Assembly: GCA_030737835.1 (NCBI GenBank)
Contig: CM060848.1
Coordinates: 14,511,254 to 14,575,253 of the forward strand
Source: Acorus gramineus
Taxonomy: Eukaryota; Streptophyta; Magnoliopsida; Acorales; Acoraceae
DNA: 64,000 bases
Direction of reading: 5' to 3'
A program made the position numbers and the translations under genes. Of this stretch, positions 37,759-49,400 are shown in pieces; within the stretch, counting starts at the first letter, position 1, and each line of letters begins with the position of its first letter. A model generated the notes under the pieces. It did not search any database. It was given only the letters and a program-made list of their open reading frames with translations, and had not been told where the DNA came from.

Positions 37759-37762
<4 letters not shown>

Positions 37763-37796
37763 CAGTTAAAAACGATTTTTATAAGCATCTTCAATT

Positions 37797-38480
37797 ATAT
37801 ACTTGTTTGGATATGAGTTTAAGTAGATTTTGCGTTTGAAAAGTTAAAAAATTTAAAACTCATTTTCAAACACATTTTTAGCGTTTAACTTTTTAAACGA
37901 CAATCTTCATTTTTAAGCCAAAAAATCTTGCGGTTGAAAATCTAATAAAACATAACCTTTTAAAAGCTGAGTTTGAAACATAAGATTTTAAGAATCTTGG
38001 GACCCGTTTGGATGGTGACATAAGTTATTCTGGGGTTTATACCTATTCCAGGAATTGTTGACTTTATCAATGAAATAAAAGATTTGGTGACTGGTTGTGT
38101 TTTCAGTTATTCTTATTGGGAAACGTAATAATAAAGGTTGAAGTGTTTGGTTGATGAAGAATAAGATGTGAATAAGGTGTAAAAAGTTGATTTGACATGT
38201 GAGTCTCATTGATGTATAAGAGGTAATGACAGGTGATTTTGAAAGAAAAAAAAACTGTGGGACCCACTTATGATTGTTGTTGGAATAGGCTAATTCCATG
38301 TGAAATGAGAGATTACTATACCCCTTAATTTTTTGTTATTCCGACATACAGATTCTCCCTTATTCCCTCATCCAAACACCTTTTTTTTGTCTATTCCATG
38401 TCTATTCCTGTTTGTCCCCCCTCTATTCTTATAGCCAAACGGGCTCTTAGAGTTTCAACCTCACATCCAAACGCACCCTT
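37797..38480. repeat. MITE-like repeat interrupted by a second inserted element
   Basis: The outer repeat (37797-37998 plus 38432-38480) is an inverted relative of 30203-30447 in NPF3.1 intron 2. It is split after AATCTT by a roughly 430 bp block starting GGGACCCGTTTGG and ending CCAAACGGGCT, followed by CTT again. The outer repeat resumes as AGAGTTTCAACCTCACATCC. A 3 bp duplication (CTT) with GG..CCCGTTTGG ends fits a Harbinger/Tourist-like element. Confidence 0.6.
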
Positions 38481-38689
38481 AAATGTGTATCTAAATTTAA
38501 ATTTGAGTAAAAATCACATAAAAATCTTTCCAACCACTTACCCATCAAGTTTTTATTTAAACTTTTACTCAAATCAAGAAAGATTCAAATTTTTATAAAT
38601 TTTTATAAATTATTTTTCTTTTTCAACTCCACATTTTTTAAGGTCAAAATTTCCTAGTTGTTGGTCCTCACTTTGGTTTGATCAACATG

Positions 38690-38985
38690 GGCGTGTCCAA
38701 ATTTAGTCATTTTCATCGGCCAAAGACAATACGGGAAGAACATTTGGAAGTTAGCTAAGAGTCTCATTCTTGATTGGGGGAATATATGTGTGGGGCAGGG
38801 GGAATTAGTTTCCAAACTGAATGACTTGTAACGGATTGGAGCCTCTGGCCGGTTGCTTGTGAGAGCCAGTAGAATTCTCTTCTACCTAGTTTCCATGAGA
38901 TATTTTATCGGAAGTGCTATGTTTTTTCTTTCGAATTCTTGTCCCTTAATATATTATGACGAGTGCCTATCGTTCAATAAATAAA
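38690..38985 (+). mobile_element. LINE 3' end, plus strand
   Basis: Plus-strand translation reads GKNIWKLAKSLILDWGNICV then GQGELVSKLNDL and a stop, the same C-terminal pattern as the LINE tails at 27335-27880 and 53193-53712. A T-rich trailer follows, ending in AATAAATAAAACCC. Confidence 0.6.
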
Positions 38986-39180
38986 ACCCAAATTGAAGTC
39001 AAGATTACTATCAGATTTTGACATACAAGAAACAAATAACTCCTCGACAGATAAAACTCCGTTCACAAACTCCTTCGCTCGAATATGAAACCCTTCCGCG
39101 ATCAGGGTCACCCTCACTTCAAAGAGTGTTTGGTTTCTTGCTAACCACGTAGCCCGTATCATCACTAGAACCAGATATTG
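38974..39180 (-). mobile_element. LINE 3' end, minus strand, abutting the plus-strand one
   Basis: Minus-strand translation reads MMIRATWLARNQTLFEVRVT followed by IAEGFHIRAKEFVNGVLSVE, again the W-x-x-R-N-x-x-x-F pattern of an L1-like ORF2 C-terminus. Its 3' side meets the 3' side of the plus-strand LINE tail near 38975-38985. Boundaries are approximate. Confidence 0.5.
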
Positions 39181-40411
39181 AGAGAGAACTTATTTTTTAT
39201 TTCAGGGCTTCTTGTTTATCTTTTTTGTTCTTTATCTTTTATTTTTTTCTATCTCTTTTAGAATTATATTTTGAAATCATAATAAAATCGTTATAACAAT
39301 TTCTACATTCTTTAAGAAGTTAAAAAATTTATTTTATTTTAATAACTCAATTGATTTTAATAACTCATCCATTTCTTTTTATCTTGTGTTTTAGTTTTAT
39401 TTGTTCCTGTTTGTTGGGATGTGATTTTCTCATTTTTCATTGATGTCTTATATCTTTTTTTTGTTTTTCATTTTCCTTTTTAAACATATGCACTATTTTT
39501 GTGTGTTCTATTTTATGTCATTTATTTTTTTCTATTATTAGAATTTGTTTTTGTTATAATCAGTTATAAAATAAATTAAAGGTCAATTTTAAAAACCATT
39601 CAAATTTTTATGATGGTAATCATTTCTAAAAAGATTGTGTGAACACAATGGCAATGTTGTTAGGGAAAATGATAAGTTCGGCCTTGCAATCCTCTCAGAC
39701 AAACCCCACCCTTTTTATAAATAAAAAAACTTGGCACATTTTATAAAAAGTTAAGTATACATTAAGATACATTAATAAATTTTTCTTTTAAAAATATAAA
39801 AAATAATTTTCACACACTGTACCCAACGCTATCGCAGTGTCAGGACAGCTGGGGATCGCTTTCAGGTTACAGACCTGCAAAAAAGTGTATCAGCACGCTT
39901 CTAATAGTTAGCATAAGGCCCCCCTATCACTCGGCTACTCTCAGGGCCAGGGTTAGCCCTGGTGACATGTCAAAAGCTTCTTTTTTTCAATTTTTAAACA
40001 ATGAAGATGGTGATTCAGCCTTTCTTCTGTGTGATGAAGACGTCTGTGTTTTAAGAGGTGGGCTATTACAATAATAATTTCTTTGAACCATCAGCTCCAT
40101 GAGACTGTTCCCCCTAACCATTGAAGAATAACTGTTAATACAAACAAACATAAACGCTATACACACTGCACATTGGGGATGTATATTATATCACATGAAA
40201 CCTCAGATAACAAGAAAAGGTCACACATGAAAAGAACAAAAAAAGAATTTTTTTTTTATAAAAAAAAATAAAAAATCTAGACTCCAGTTCTCATACTGAG
40301 TTATATTCTTCAACACTCCGATAAATATTTGAACGGCTATAACTGAGAACAAGGACAAATGTGAACCTGGATGGCTGCTTGGCTTGGGTAGAAGCTATGC
40401 AATACGGTCGA
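39181..40411. other. Intergenic, 3' of RAD23
   Basis: AT-rich DNA, then from about 39810 to 39985 a more GC-rich stretch (CGCTATCGCAGTGTCAGG ... CAGGGCCAGGGTTAGCC) with the look of repeat DNA that I could not classify. The RAD23 3' untranslated region should lie just below 40412. Confidence 0.4.
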
Positions 40412-43400
40412 TCAATCTTCGAATTCATGAATGTGATCCAAGAGGTAGTTCGCAGCCAGCTCTTCATTCTTGTTGCAGGCAAAGAAGACCTCCAAGACTA
40501 TCGCTCTATCAAAACCCATCGCTTCCAGCTGCCATGGTTATTGATTACAGATAATGGAGAAAAAGTGAGAGATCTGAAAAATAAATCCTAAGTCCCAATT
40601 AGACACGGGGTACAAACACATATTTGAACATGGAAATTTTCAAGCAAGACATGTGCCCTGTGTCACACAACTATGGGAAATGAAACAAGGTGGGTGCTTA
40701 ACCTGCCACCATTTTCAGCAGATAATAGAACTACTCTATGGGGGCTTGAACACATAGCTCAATGGTTGACAACAAGATTTGCAACCATCAGGTCATAAGT
40801 TCAAGTTCCAGTGCTTACCTAACAAAAAAGACTACTGTTACAACTTTGGAACAGTTCAATCCCACAGGGATTCACTTCACAACCATGATGGTGTAAGGGA
40901 TATCTAACGTCTAAACCAGGAGCAACTCAGAACTCTATTCACAAAGTCAAATTAAATTAAATCATTTTTGCTCCTTTACGAGGTTAATATCAGCAGTGAT
41001 TATTTAAACACTTGGAAAATGTATTATTAATGCTTTCCTAATAATATAAAATAGCATTCAAAAGTAAACTTATAGCAAATTTTTAACAAGTTGTTAGAAG
41101 TTTTTGACCAATTTATATAATATATTTGGTGGACTAAAAAGGAAACCAAAGAACAAAAGCAAGATAGGACTTGGTAGACTACCTTACGAGGTTACATAAC
41201 TAAATCCGAAAAAAAAAAATTTGTGAATCCAATTCCAATAAATTATAATATTCAATCCAATTCCAATTCTAGCCAATTCCCATAGAATCCCAATGCCAAA
41301 AGCAGTCGATTCCCCCAAATTCAAATGGACCCCAAAGGTGAGTCACTTTTTTCTTTTGGGGCTTCTGTTTGTTTTGGTATGAGAAATTAACTATTGTTTT
41401 TGGTTACCAAATCAATTGATTGTGAATTCTTCAAATACTAAGGAGCATATGGCCAGTTAGAACTTAACGTGTATTTGGTTGGTGGTGGTTTTGTTGTGTG
41501 TGTGTGTGTGTGTTTTGAGGGGGGGCAACACATGCACTTCCTATTATGCACCCAACCCTCCAATTCAAAACAGGCATCCCACTTCTGCACTTGCTACTAC
41601 TAAACTAGAGACACAAGACATGTATGGTTCCACAAAAGAAGGAAGCAAGGAGATCATGGCAACAAGGTGAAATTTCAAGGTCTTGTTCCACACGCGGTAT
41701 GTTGAGCTATTTCGCTCGCTCGTAGCAAGCTGCCGACCCAAAAGAAACACATATATGAGAAAAATATATGGATAGCTATCACGACTTTGCTTCAGGCGTG
41801 GGTTATTGTGATTCTTGGTGAGGAATCACCCACGGTTATGAGAGTTAATTGGTGAGAGATTTTGTATGGGACTATTTGAGTGAGAGGAGTTTTTTTCATT
41901 ATTTTAAAATTTTATTATTGTTCTTTTTGTTTTTTATTTTCTTAGAGATCCCTCATTTCCTTTTGTTCGGGGGCATCATTCTCAATAATAAAGACTCCAA
42001 TCTTTCTTTACAAAATATAAAAAAAAAAGAATGCAATTTTAAGAAGGAGCTAACCAAGACAAATCAATTTACCCGTTCAATTGCTTCTCGCTCCTCTGGT
42101 GTAACAGCCAAGGCTTGCGGCATACCCTCAGCAAGCTGCCCCAGTAGATTCCTGATTCAACATTCATTGAGTTATCAAACTCTGCTACTATGGAAAAATA
42201 AAATAATAATAGAAAATTTCCCACCCCTCAGCTCCCTCGACCGGCTCATTAATCAAACGAAGAAAATCCGCTTGATGTTCCTGAATCAGTCTCAAAAGAG
42301 CAGGGTTTTGCTTTCCCAGCTCTTGAAGCATCGGCTGCAAGCCAAAGTGCCAAACACATTCAGCGATATGCAGCAAAAAAAAGATAAAGAGGAAGGTAGC
42401 AGTAGCAAGATTACAATGACAGACCTGCAAGATTTGGGGGTTTGCCTGGCACATGGCTTGCAAGGCACGAAACTGGGGGACGGTAAACATAAATAAATGC
42501 TTAGTAGCAGTAGAATAAATACTCCCTCAAAGTAGCATTCAGTGTACCTGTGGACTGTTACGCAACATATCCAGGGTTCCAGCACCAGCACCAGCACCAG
42601 CACCAGCATTAGAAACTGCATTAGGAATGCCCTGTTGGAAGAACAATACTATATTATAAATTCAGGATACTAATAGCCAAAAAATTGAAGGCCAGTTGGT
42701 TTCTTATCATTACCTGAGGAAAGAGATTTAGAGGGTTTGCATTAGGTCCAGTGGAAGGAATCACTGGTTGAGTAGCCTGTACTGGAGGGTTTATGGCCTG
42801 ACCGCTTGCAGGTGGTCGAGCCGGTGGGACTTCAGTCTCAGGAATACCCTGAAAATTTATGACAGCAGGATCATTGTATCACAGTAGAAATATAAAGCAT
42901 TGACCAATTATAGTTCCAGAAAAAAAGATTTAAAAAAAAAAAATTAGAACATGACTTCATGTGTGACTGGCTGACTGCTCAAATAAATACTGGTATTCAT
43001 CCCAACAATATCTCATGCCAGCTAGACATCTTTTGTGCATGTTAGAAACCTTCCCAAGTAGAGGTCAAGGACATCAATAAAGCATTCCCCGGCATGGGGA
43101 CTAGAAGGTAGGAAGGCTCATAAATATACGAAGTCGGCAATATATCCAATGAGAACAGATTACATCTTTAGTCACATGATTCAGAAGTAGAATCTGAGAC
43201 CACTAAACAGAATCACAAATAAATTATAGCAGAGCAGTAACAGGTGCTCTCATAAATTGTCCAACTTATACAGTTATTAACATATCGTCGAGATTGAAAG
43301 TCAATTCACAATAAGTTCTAAAAGACCGTTACTAGAAATAAGAAACATAATGAGACCAATGAAACATCTACCTGATAACCTTTCAAAGCTATGAAGAGCA

Positions 43401-46400
43401 CTAAAGAGCAAAATCCCAAACAACCTCACCCTATCCAATGGCTACCCATAATCAATGAAGGTAACAACTCCTCCAATATGACAGTGACCAAATCTTTAAG
43501 CATAGAAGAAATTGTCGTGATGTGTTCTCCCAATAAAACCTTTTATATCAAAATACTCATTTGCATGTGAGCAATATACTCCAACAAGTCGCATGACGGA
43601 CCAACCATTGGAACTTTGCTAAATTGCTTTTATCGCCCCGGTTTCTTTGATTACGAAACTACCACCACATTCCTTCAAGATCAACGAAAGTGCAAGGAGA
43701 ACCTAGAGAAATTCCCACCTTCTCCCATATTTTTCTGCTAAAAGAACAACTAAGAAAAAAATGATCTCTTGTTTCCGCATCCTCTCCACATAACCCACAC
43801 TTATGTCACCGTCATTAGACCATTTTGCTAGGTTCTCCTTCTATGGAACACATTTGGCATCCCCTTAGAGAAAACATGATTGAGAATTTGAGGTCCCCCT
43901 TTATGATAAGTAGTCAGTATTTCTTGCCTTTCAAAGCTAGATAGAACATTGGTTGATGTTGACTGGAAGGAATGCTTGTTTTCTTCTCCCAACTAGACTT
44001 GAGTGTATCCTAGACCTTACCCAGACCATGGCCCAATTCTTCTTTCTTCAGGGTCTGAGATGAGAAGGAACGTGACCTTCAAGTTAAACCTCAGCAGGTT
44101 ATCCATGGATGGATTTGGAGATATAGGGTGTGTTTGGTTGTGCGATTGAAAAGCTGTGATTGGGTAAAAGCTGGTTTTGAAATGGGTTTTGGATTGGGTC
44201 TTACTATAGATGACTTTTGTAAATCATGTTTGGCAAAACATTTGGATGTAGTAAATCAGTGGTGCAAAACCCTGTTTTTGTTTGGTTACCATCTCTGGTC
44301 ATATGTTAGAAGAAGGTGAAATACCCAAACTGCCCAGCCTCAAATGAAATACCCAAAATGCTGAGCCGAAACATTCACCACCCATCATGAGCCCCTCCAA
44401 ACCCTAATCCCTTTCGTGCCTCCCCTCGATGGAGAAGAAGGTGGCCGACCAACCATACAATCTGAACCCCATCTCTGCTTCCTTTCCCCCGATCGACACC
44501 ATAAGGAGAAAAACAGGTTCAGCTCCTTCCCCTCAAACCCTCCATGACAGCAGATCTTCATGAAAGATGGACCATGAAATTAGGGAAAGCTATACTTATT
44601 GTGAAGAAATGTATTAACCCTAATCAATCCAACCTCAAAAATAAGTTAAATCACTAAAGAAATACTTACTGTAAGGAGCTCAGATGACAATGAAGGGACT
44701 GCTCTTGACCAATGTTGCCTTTGGTGATGACCGATCTGTGTGATTATCTGTCACGGAGACCTAGGGTTTCGATTGAAAAAGAGAGAGACGAGAGAGGCAC
44801 GAGGGGTTCTAAACCCTAACACAGTATTTTGGGGTCTTGGGTGTGCTAGGGTTTCAGAGATCTAAAGAAAGAAACAACAGAGAAAAGAGAGACGACAGAG
44901 GGTTTCAGTTCGGGGGAGACGAGAGAGGTGAGAGACATCCGGCTTTCATTTGATTTCAAGAGAGAGAAGGTTATGTTTCAATGAACATGCATTTATTGGT
45001 CTGTAATTTTGTTGAAACTGAATGGGCATAATAGACATGTCACCTTTTCTTTTTCTGGTTTTCAAACTGGCTTTTACAGAAAGCTCCCCGGGAGAGCTTT
45101 CCACATCCCTCGGTTTTGGTAAAAAAATAACACACAATCGCAACCGGAAGAGTTTGAAAACCTGATGAATTTTTGGATGTTTGGTTTACATTCTACCTCA
45201 CATGATTTTTCAAATCGCAAACACACCCCTACACGGGCAACCAAACGAGCCCATAGTGTCTTTGTCCTGGAACCTGGCTAAGATAGGGCGTAGGAATGCA
45301 CAGAAAATCAAAGAAATTGCTAAAAAAAAAAAAAAAAACCCTCAAATAGTAGAGTATAAATTATTACAAAGAAAGAAATATGAACATAGTGGAAATGGAC
45401 CAGTTGTCTGATAAGGAGTAACAGCACAGAAAGTTCATCCTTGTTGGCTGTCCTGAGGAGAAAATGTTGGGATGGGGGGGGGGGAGGGTGGGGGAAGCGT
45501 GGTTTGGCGGAGAGGGGGATCCAGAGCTATCTAAAGAAAGTGATGGTAATACCAAATATTTTCACAAAATAGCACATCAGAATGAGTGTTTTTTGAAAGG
45601 TAGTTAAGGTTAAGTGTTCATACAGCAAGGAAGTTATGGAAATCGGTTATAAGAGCTTGGGGAAAACATATCAGGTTCTCCTCAGTCAAAGCTGCGTTAT
45701 GGAGCTTTCAAGTCAGAAAAAAGAAGATTTCATACTGATGACTCCCCACACAATCTTCTGTGGCTTAGTAGAAATGACAAGTATTCAATAGAAGGGAGAG
45801 AGTTATGTGAACACCTGGTCTTTTGTGCTCTGCTTCCTGGTGCCGCCACATTCTAAAAGATAAAATTGTTCTGTTACCTTGGGAGGATCCTTTTAAGGTT
45901 GAGTGAGAAACTGAGAAGTACTTGTAAATGATGGGCAGTAAGATAATTCTGACGTCCACAACTCATTTTATTTTCTGTTTTGCTTTTTTATTTTGCATTT
46001 TCCAGTTCTAACAAAATCTAAACACAATCTTTTCCAAAGAAAATCTGGTGCCTGTTAAGTTGAATAGATCAATATTATGTTTCAAATTCATAAGTTTGTC
46101 CACTATGACACATCAACCAGTTTTAAGGCATGAATGTCAAAGATAATAAAAGTTTGATGATAAGTGATGCTATTGTAAACATCAATCTCGTATAGAAGTT
46201 AATATAATGAAATTATATATGTATGCGCATGCATGCACCCACACACACACATGAATACAATGCATATATGCACATATATACATATTTACATGTAAATGTA
46301 CAATGTACATGTATGTATATGTATACATATGCTGCATGGTTGAATTAAAACAAGCCAGAAAATGAATTGTACTCACAGAATATAGGTATTCAACAGCTCT

Positions 46401-49400
46401 TTCAGGGTTATTGAAAGCGGCACGTAAAGCACGGACAACGGTATCACGGTCCCATGTCCCACCACCCATATCAAGAATGGATTGGATGGTTGACTCAAAG
46501 TTACTGCCTGCAACAAGATTTGATGCTGCTTGACCATAAACATCTGTCTCCATGCTGCTATCAAGGAAATTTAGATCGGTTTAGGATGGATGGTATATCT
46601 AACAAAAAGAAGAAACTACTACACATAAACAATTACTCTGTCTAGACTTGTCAAGCAACATACTGCACGAATAAAAATTAAAAAGAACAAACAAGTGCAT
46701 ATTTGTTTTAATGAAAAGCAAGAAGATAGAAAAATGCTATATTGATGAACAAGCAAATGGTGCTAAAATATAAACCATTCGTTCATGCCCGTGAACTACA
46801 ACATGCATGTGCATGCACTCTTCAAACAAATATATCATGTTTTCCCTGAAGATTGCAAAAGTATCATGCTATATGTGTTAGTGATACACAAATACATAGG
46901 CTTTGATCTCAAACTAACTTCCTCACTGTTTCCAATAACATACCATTTAAAACAGATCAACATCACAAAATTTTGATGCTCGCAAAAAATGAACCATTTT
47001 TAACATCGCGGTCTACAAGAAAATTTCACTATTTATTTAAAACCTAAATTATTGCTCATGGTTGGACACCAAATTATAGACCCATTGGATGCTCAAAAAG
47101 AAAGGGTGAGACTCTTTCCAGTTTGCTTGCCTCTTTTTTTTATATAAAAAAAAAAGGCAAAAGAAACCATAATTTGGACAATTAACATTATGAATTCATT
47201 CATGCTATGAATAAAAGAGAGGGTTTCACATGCAAGTCCTTGGACCCCAGAGCTGCATTGTTCTATCAAAAATCATCATTCATTGTATTTAAAGATGACA
47301 TAAGAAAAACCATTTTCCATGCGAAAGAGAGGAGGTAGTTCAGACAATAGCCAAGGGTACATAATCGGAAAACAGCATATTCAATAGGCCAAGTATGGAC
47401 TATGTTGCCCCTTCTACTGCAGCAAACACAAATGATAGCATGAAACCTTAAGTGCCCCAACTCCAAAACTGATAAAAGATTAATGAGTATCATGTGACAG
47501 AAAAAAAACTGCATTTATACACACACGCACACACACATATATGGTCAAAATGGATCAATTTACATGTCAGTACAAACTCTACATTCCCATCAGTCATCAA
47601 GCATGAGGTTCGGAAATTTTTCTTTGCTTGATCATGCAAAATAAAACCCACAAGAACCTTGACATGAACCATAATTCAGCGTACGCTGACTGGACTACAA
47701 AACCTGCTTCACTAACTAGCATAGCCTTGTAATATGTGTATTTTTCCTTGATAATAAAAATACAAAGTTAATAACAAAAAACACACAACTTACGGTGCAG
47801 ATCCAACGGAAGCTGGTGCACCTAGGGGAGTGGGTGCTGGTACAGCTGTGGGAATGGGTGCTGGTGCCACCACTGGTACCCTGTTCAAATTAAAATATTT
47901 TTACATGCAAAATAACATTCCCCATGTGAGTAAAATTTAACAAAGTTGTCTGATAAATATGTCTAAAGATAACTATAATGTGCAAAGAAATTCAAGCAAA
48001 CTCACGGTGCTGGGCTTGCAGCAGGAGCTTGAGGTACTGTTGATGATGGAGCTGAGGGAGTGCTGGCAGGTGAGGCCTACATCACAAAGCAATTATCTTA
48101 GGCATTCATAATGCAACTTAGGATATTGTAATTTAAACTAGAACATGCCCATTTTCAGCAATCAAAACATAGTACACTCCGTATTATCCTTCTCCATTCC
48201 AGGCATACACAAAATCATGTTTATGGAGGTATGGTGCATGTCCATCCAAGACTGTGCCTAATCCTAACACACTTCCCCACTATTGTCACATAGATCATAT
48301 AGCATTGCTTGATGAGGCATGCCAACCATCCAAAAAAAAACAGAGAGGAGATAAAACATCGCAAGAATAAAAAGGAAAAAATAAAGAGAGGCGGACAACA
48401 GATGAGAATGGCCTCTTAACACAATTTCTTCAGCACATTAACATAGTATTATAGGAAAAAGACATCGTCTAATTCTCAGGCCTTTTTCCAATCTCTTATC
48501 GTATAGAAGTGTCGAAGCAAAATGCTTATCAAGTTGAAAAGGATAAGTATGTTTCAATCAAGTTATAAAATTCTAGTGTTGTCATATAGTGCTGATGACA
48601 TGACTACATGAGATTGTCCAGTCTTTAACTTTTTTCAAACTCTTACCGGAAAGAATATTGCAGTGATAAACTGAATTATGGAGTCGAATTACAAATGTGT
48701 TTAAATTAAATTATAAAATCCTGGTGTTGTCAGACAGTAATTAATGACAGAAGCACAGACTTTTTGTTCTATTAACCATCCATCGAGTAATTCATTCACA
48801 GTTTGAATTAGTTTTCTATATCCTACAAATTTATATTGTTTTGAATTTCCATGACTTAAAGCATGCCAATTTTCATTAAATGTAACACACAGCCAAAATG
48901 ATTTGCCCATGATTTTTTTCAATGTTGCAGAAGTGACTGACTGAATTCCATCAAACTCAAGATCAAATCAAAAAATTTATTAAGGGAAAATCACAATCAG
49001 AACAAGGATAAGAACGACATTCCAATGACAAAAATTTAGCATCGGTTTACCAGTTTACCTGACTCGTAACAGCCGCTGATGTTTTCGATCCCCCACTTGA
49101 TGAAGGCTTGGCCTAGAAAAATTAATTATGATCTTATTTTAAAAGCTACAAAAAAACCACTAAACAGGTGGAAGCAAGAATACAATGACACAAGTAAAAT
49201 TAATATATAAAAAAATAAAGATGACGAGTAATAAAATTCAAACTACCTGCACCATAGTTATTGGAAATCTTTTGAATATTTGGCCAACAAAGAGTGTCAA
49301 AGGTATCATATTCTTCGGTAAGATTTACAAAATAAGATCATACTTTCAACTTAAAATCTTCAAAATTAGCAAATGAGTCAGCAGAAAAATCCCAGTAACA

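Larger units (their letters stand above)
35408..37796. other. Intergenic, mostly without recognisable content
   Basis: AT-rich DNA with mononucleotide runs. It contains the third, inverted copy of the AT-rich repeat (36560-36790) and a TA microsatellite (37731-37758). Nothing codes for a recognisable protein. Confidence 0.5.

Noticed and set aside
40361-40591. 76-residue plus-strand frame at the RAD23 3' end
   Set aside because: Antisense of the last RAD23 exon (UBA2).
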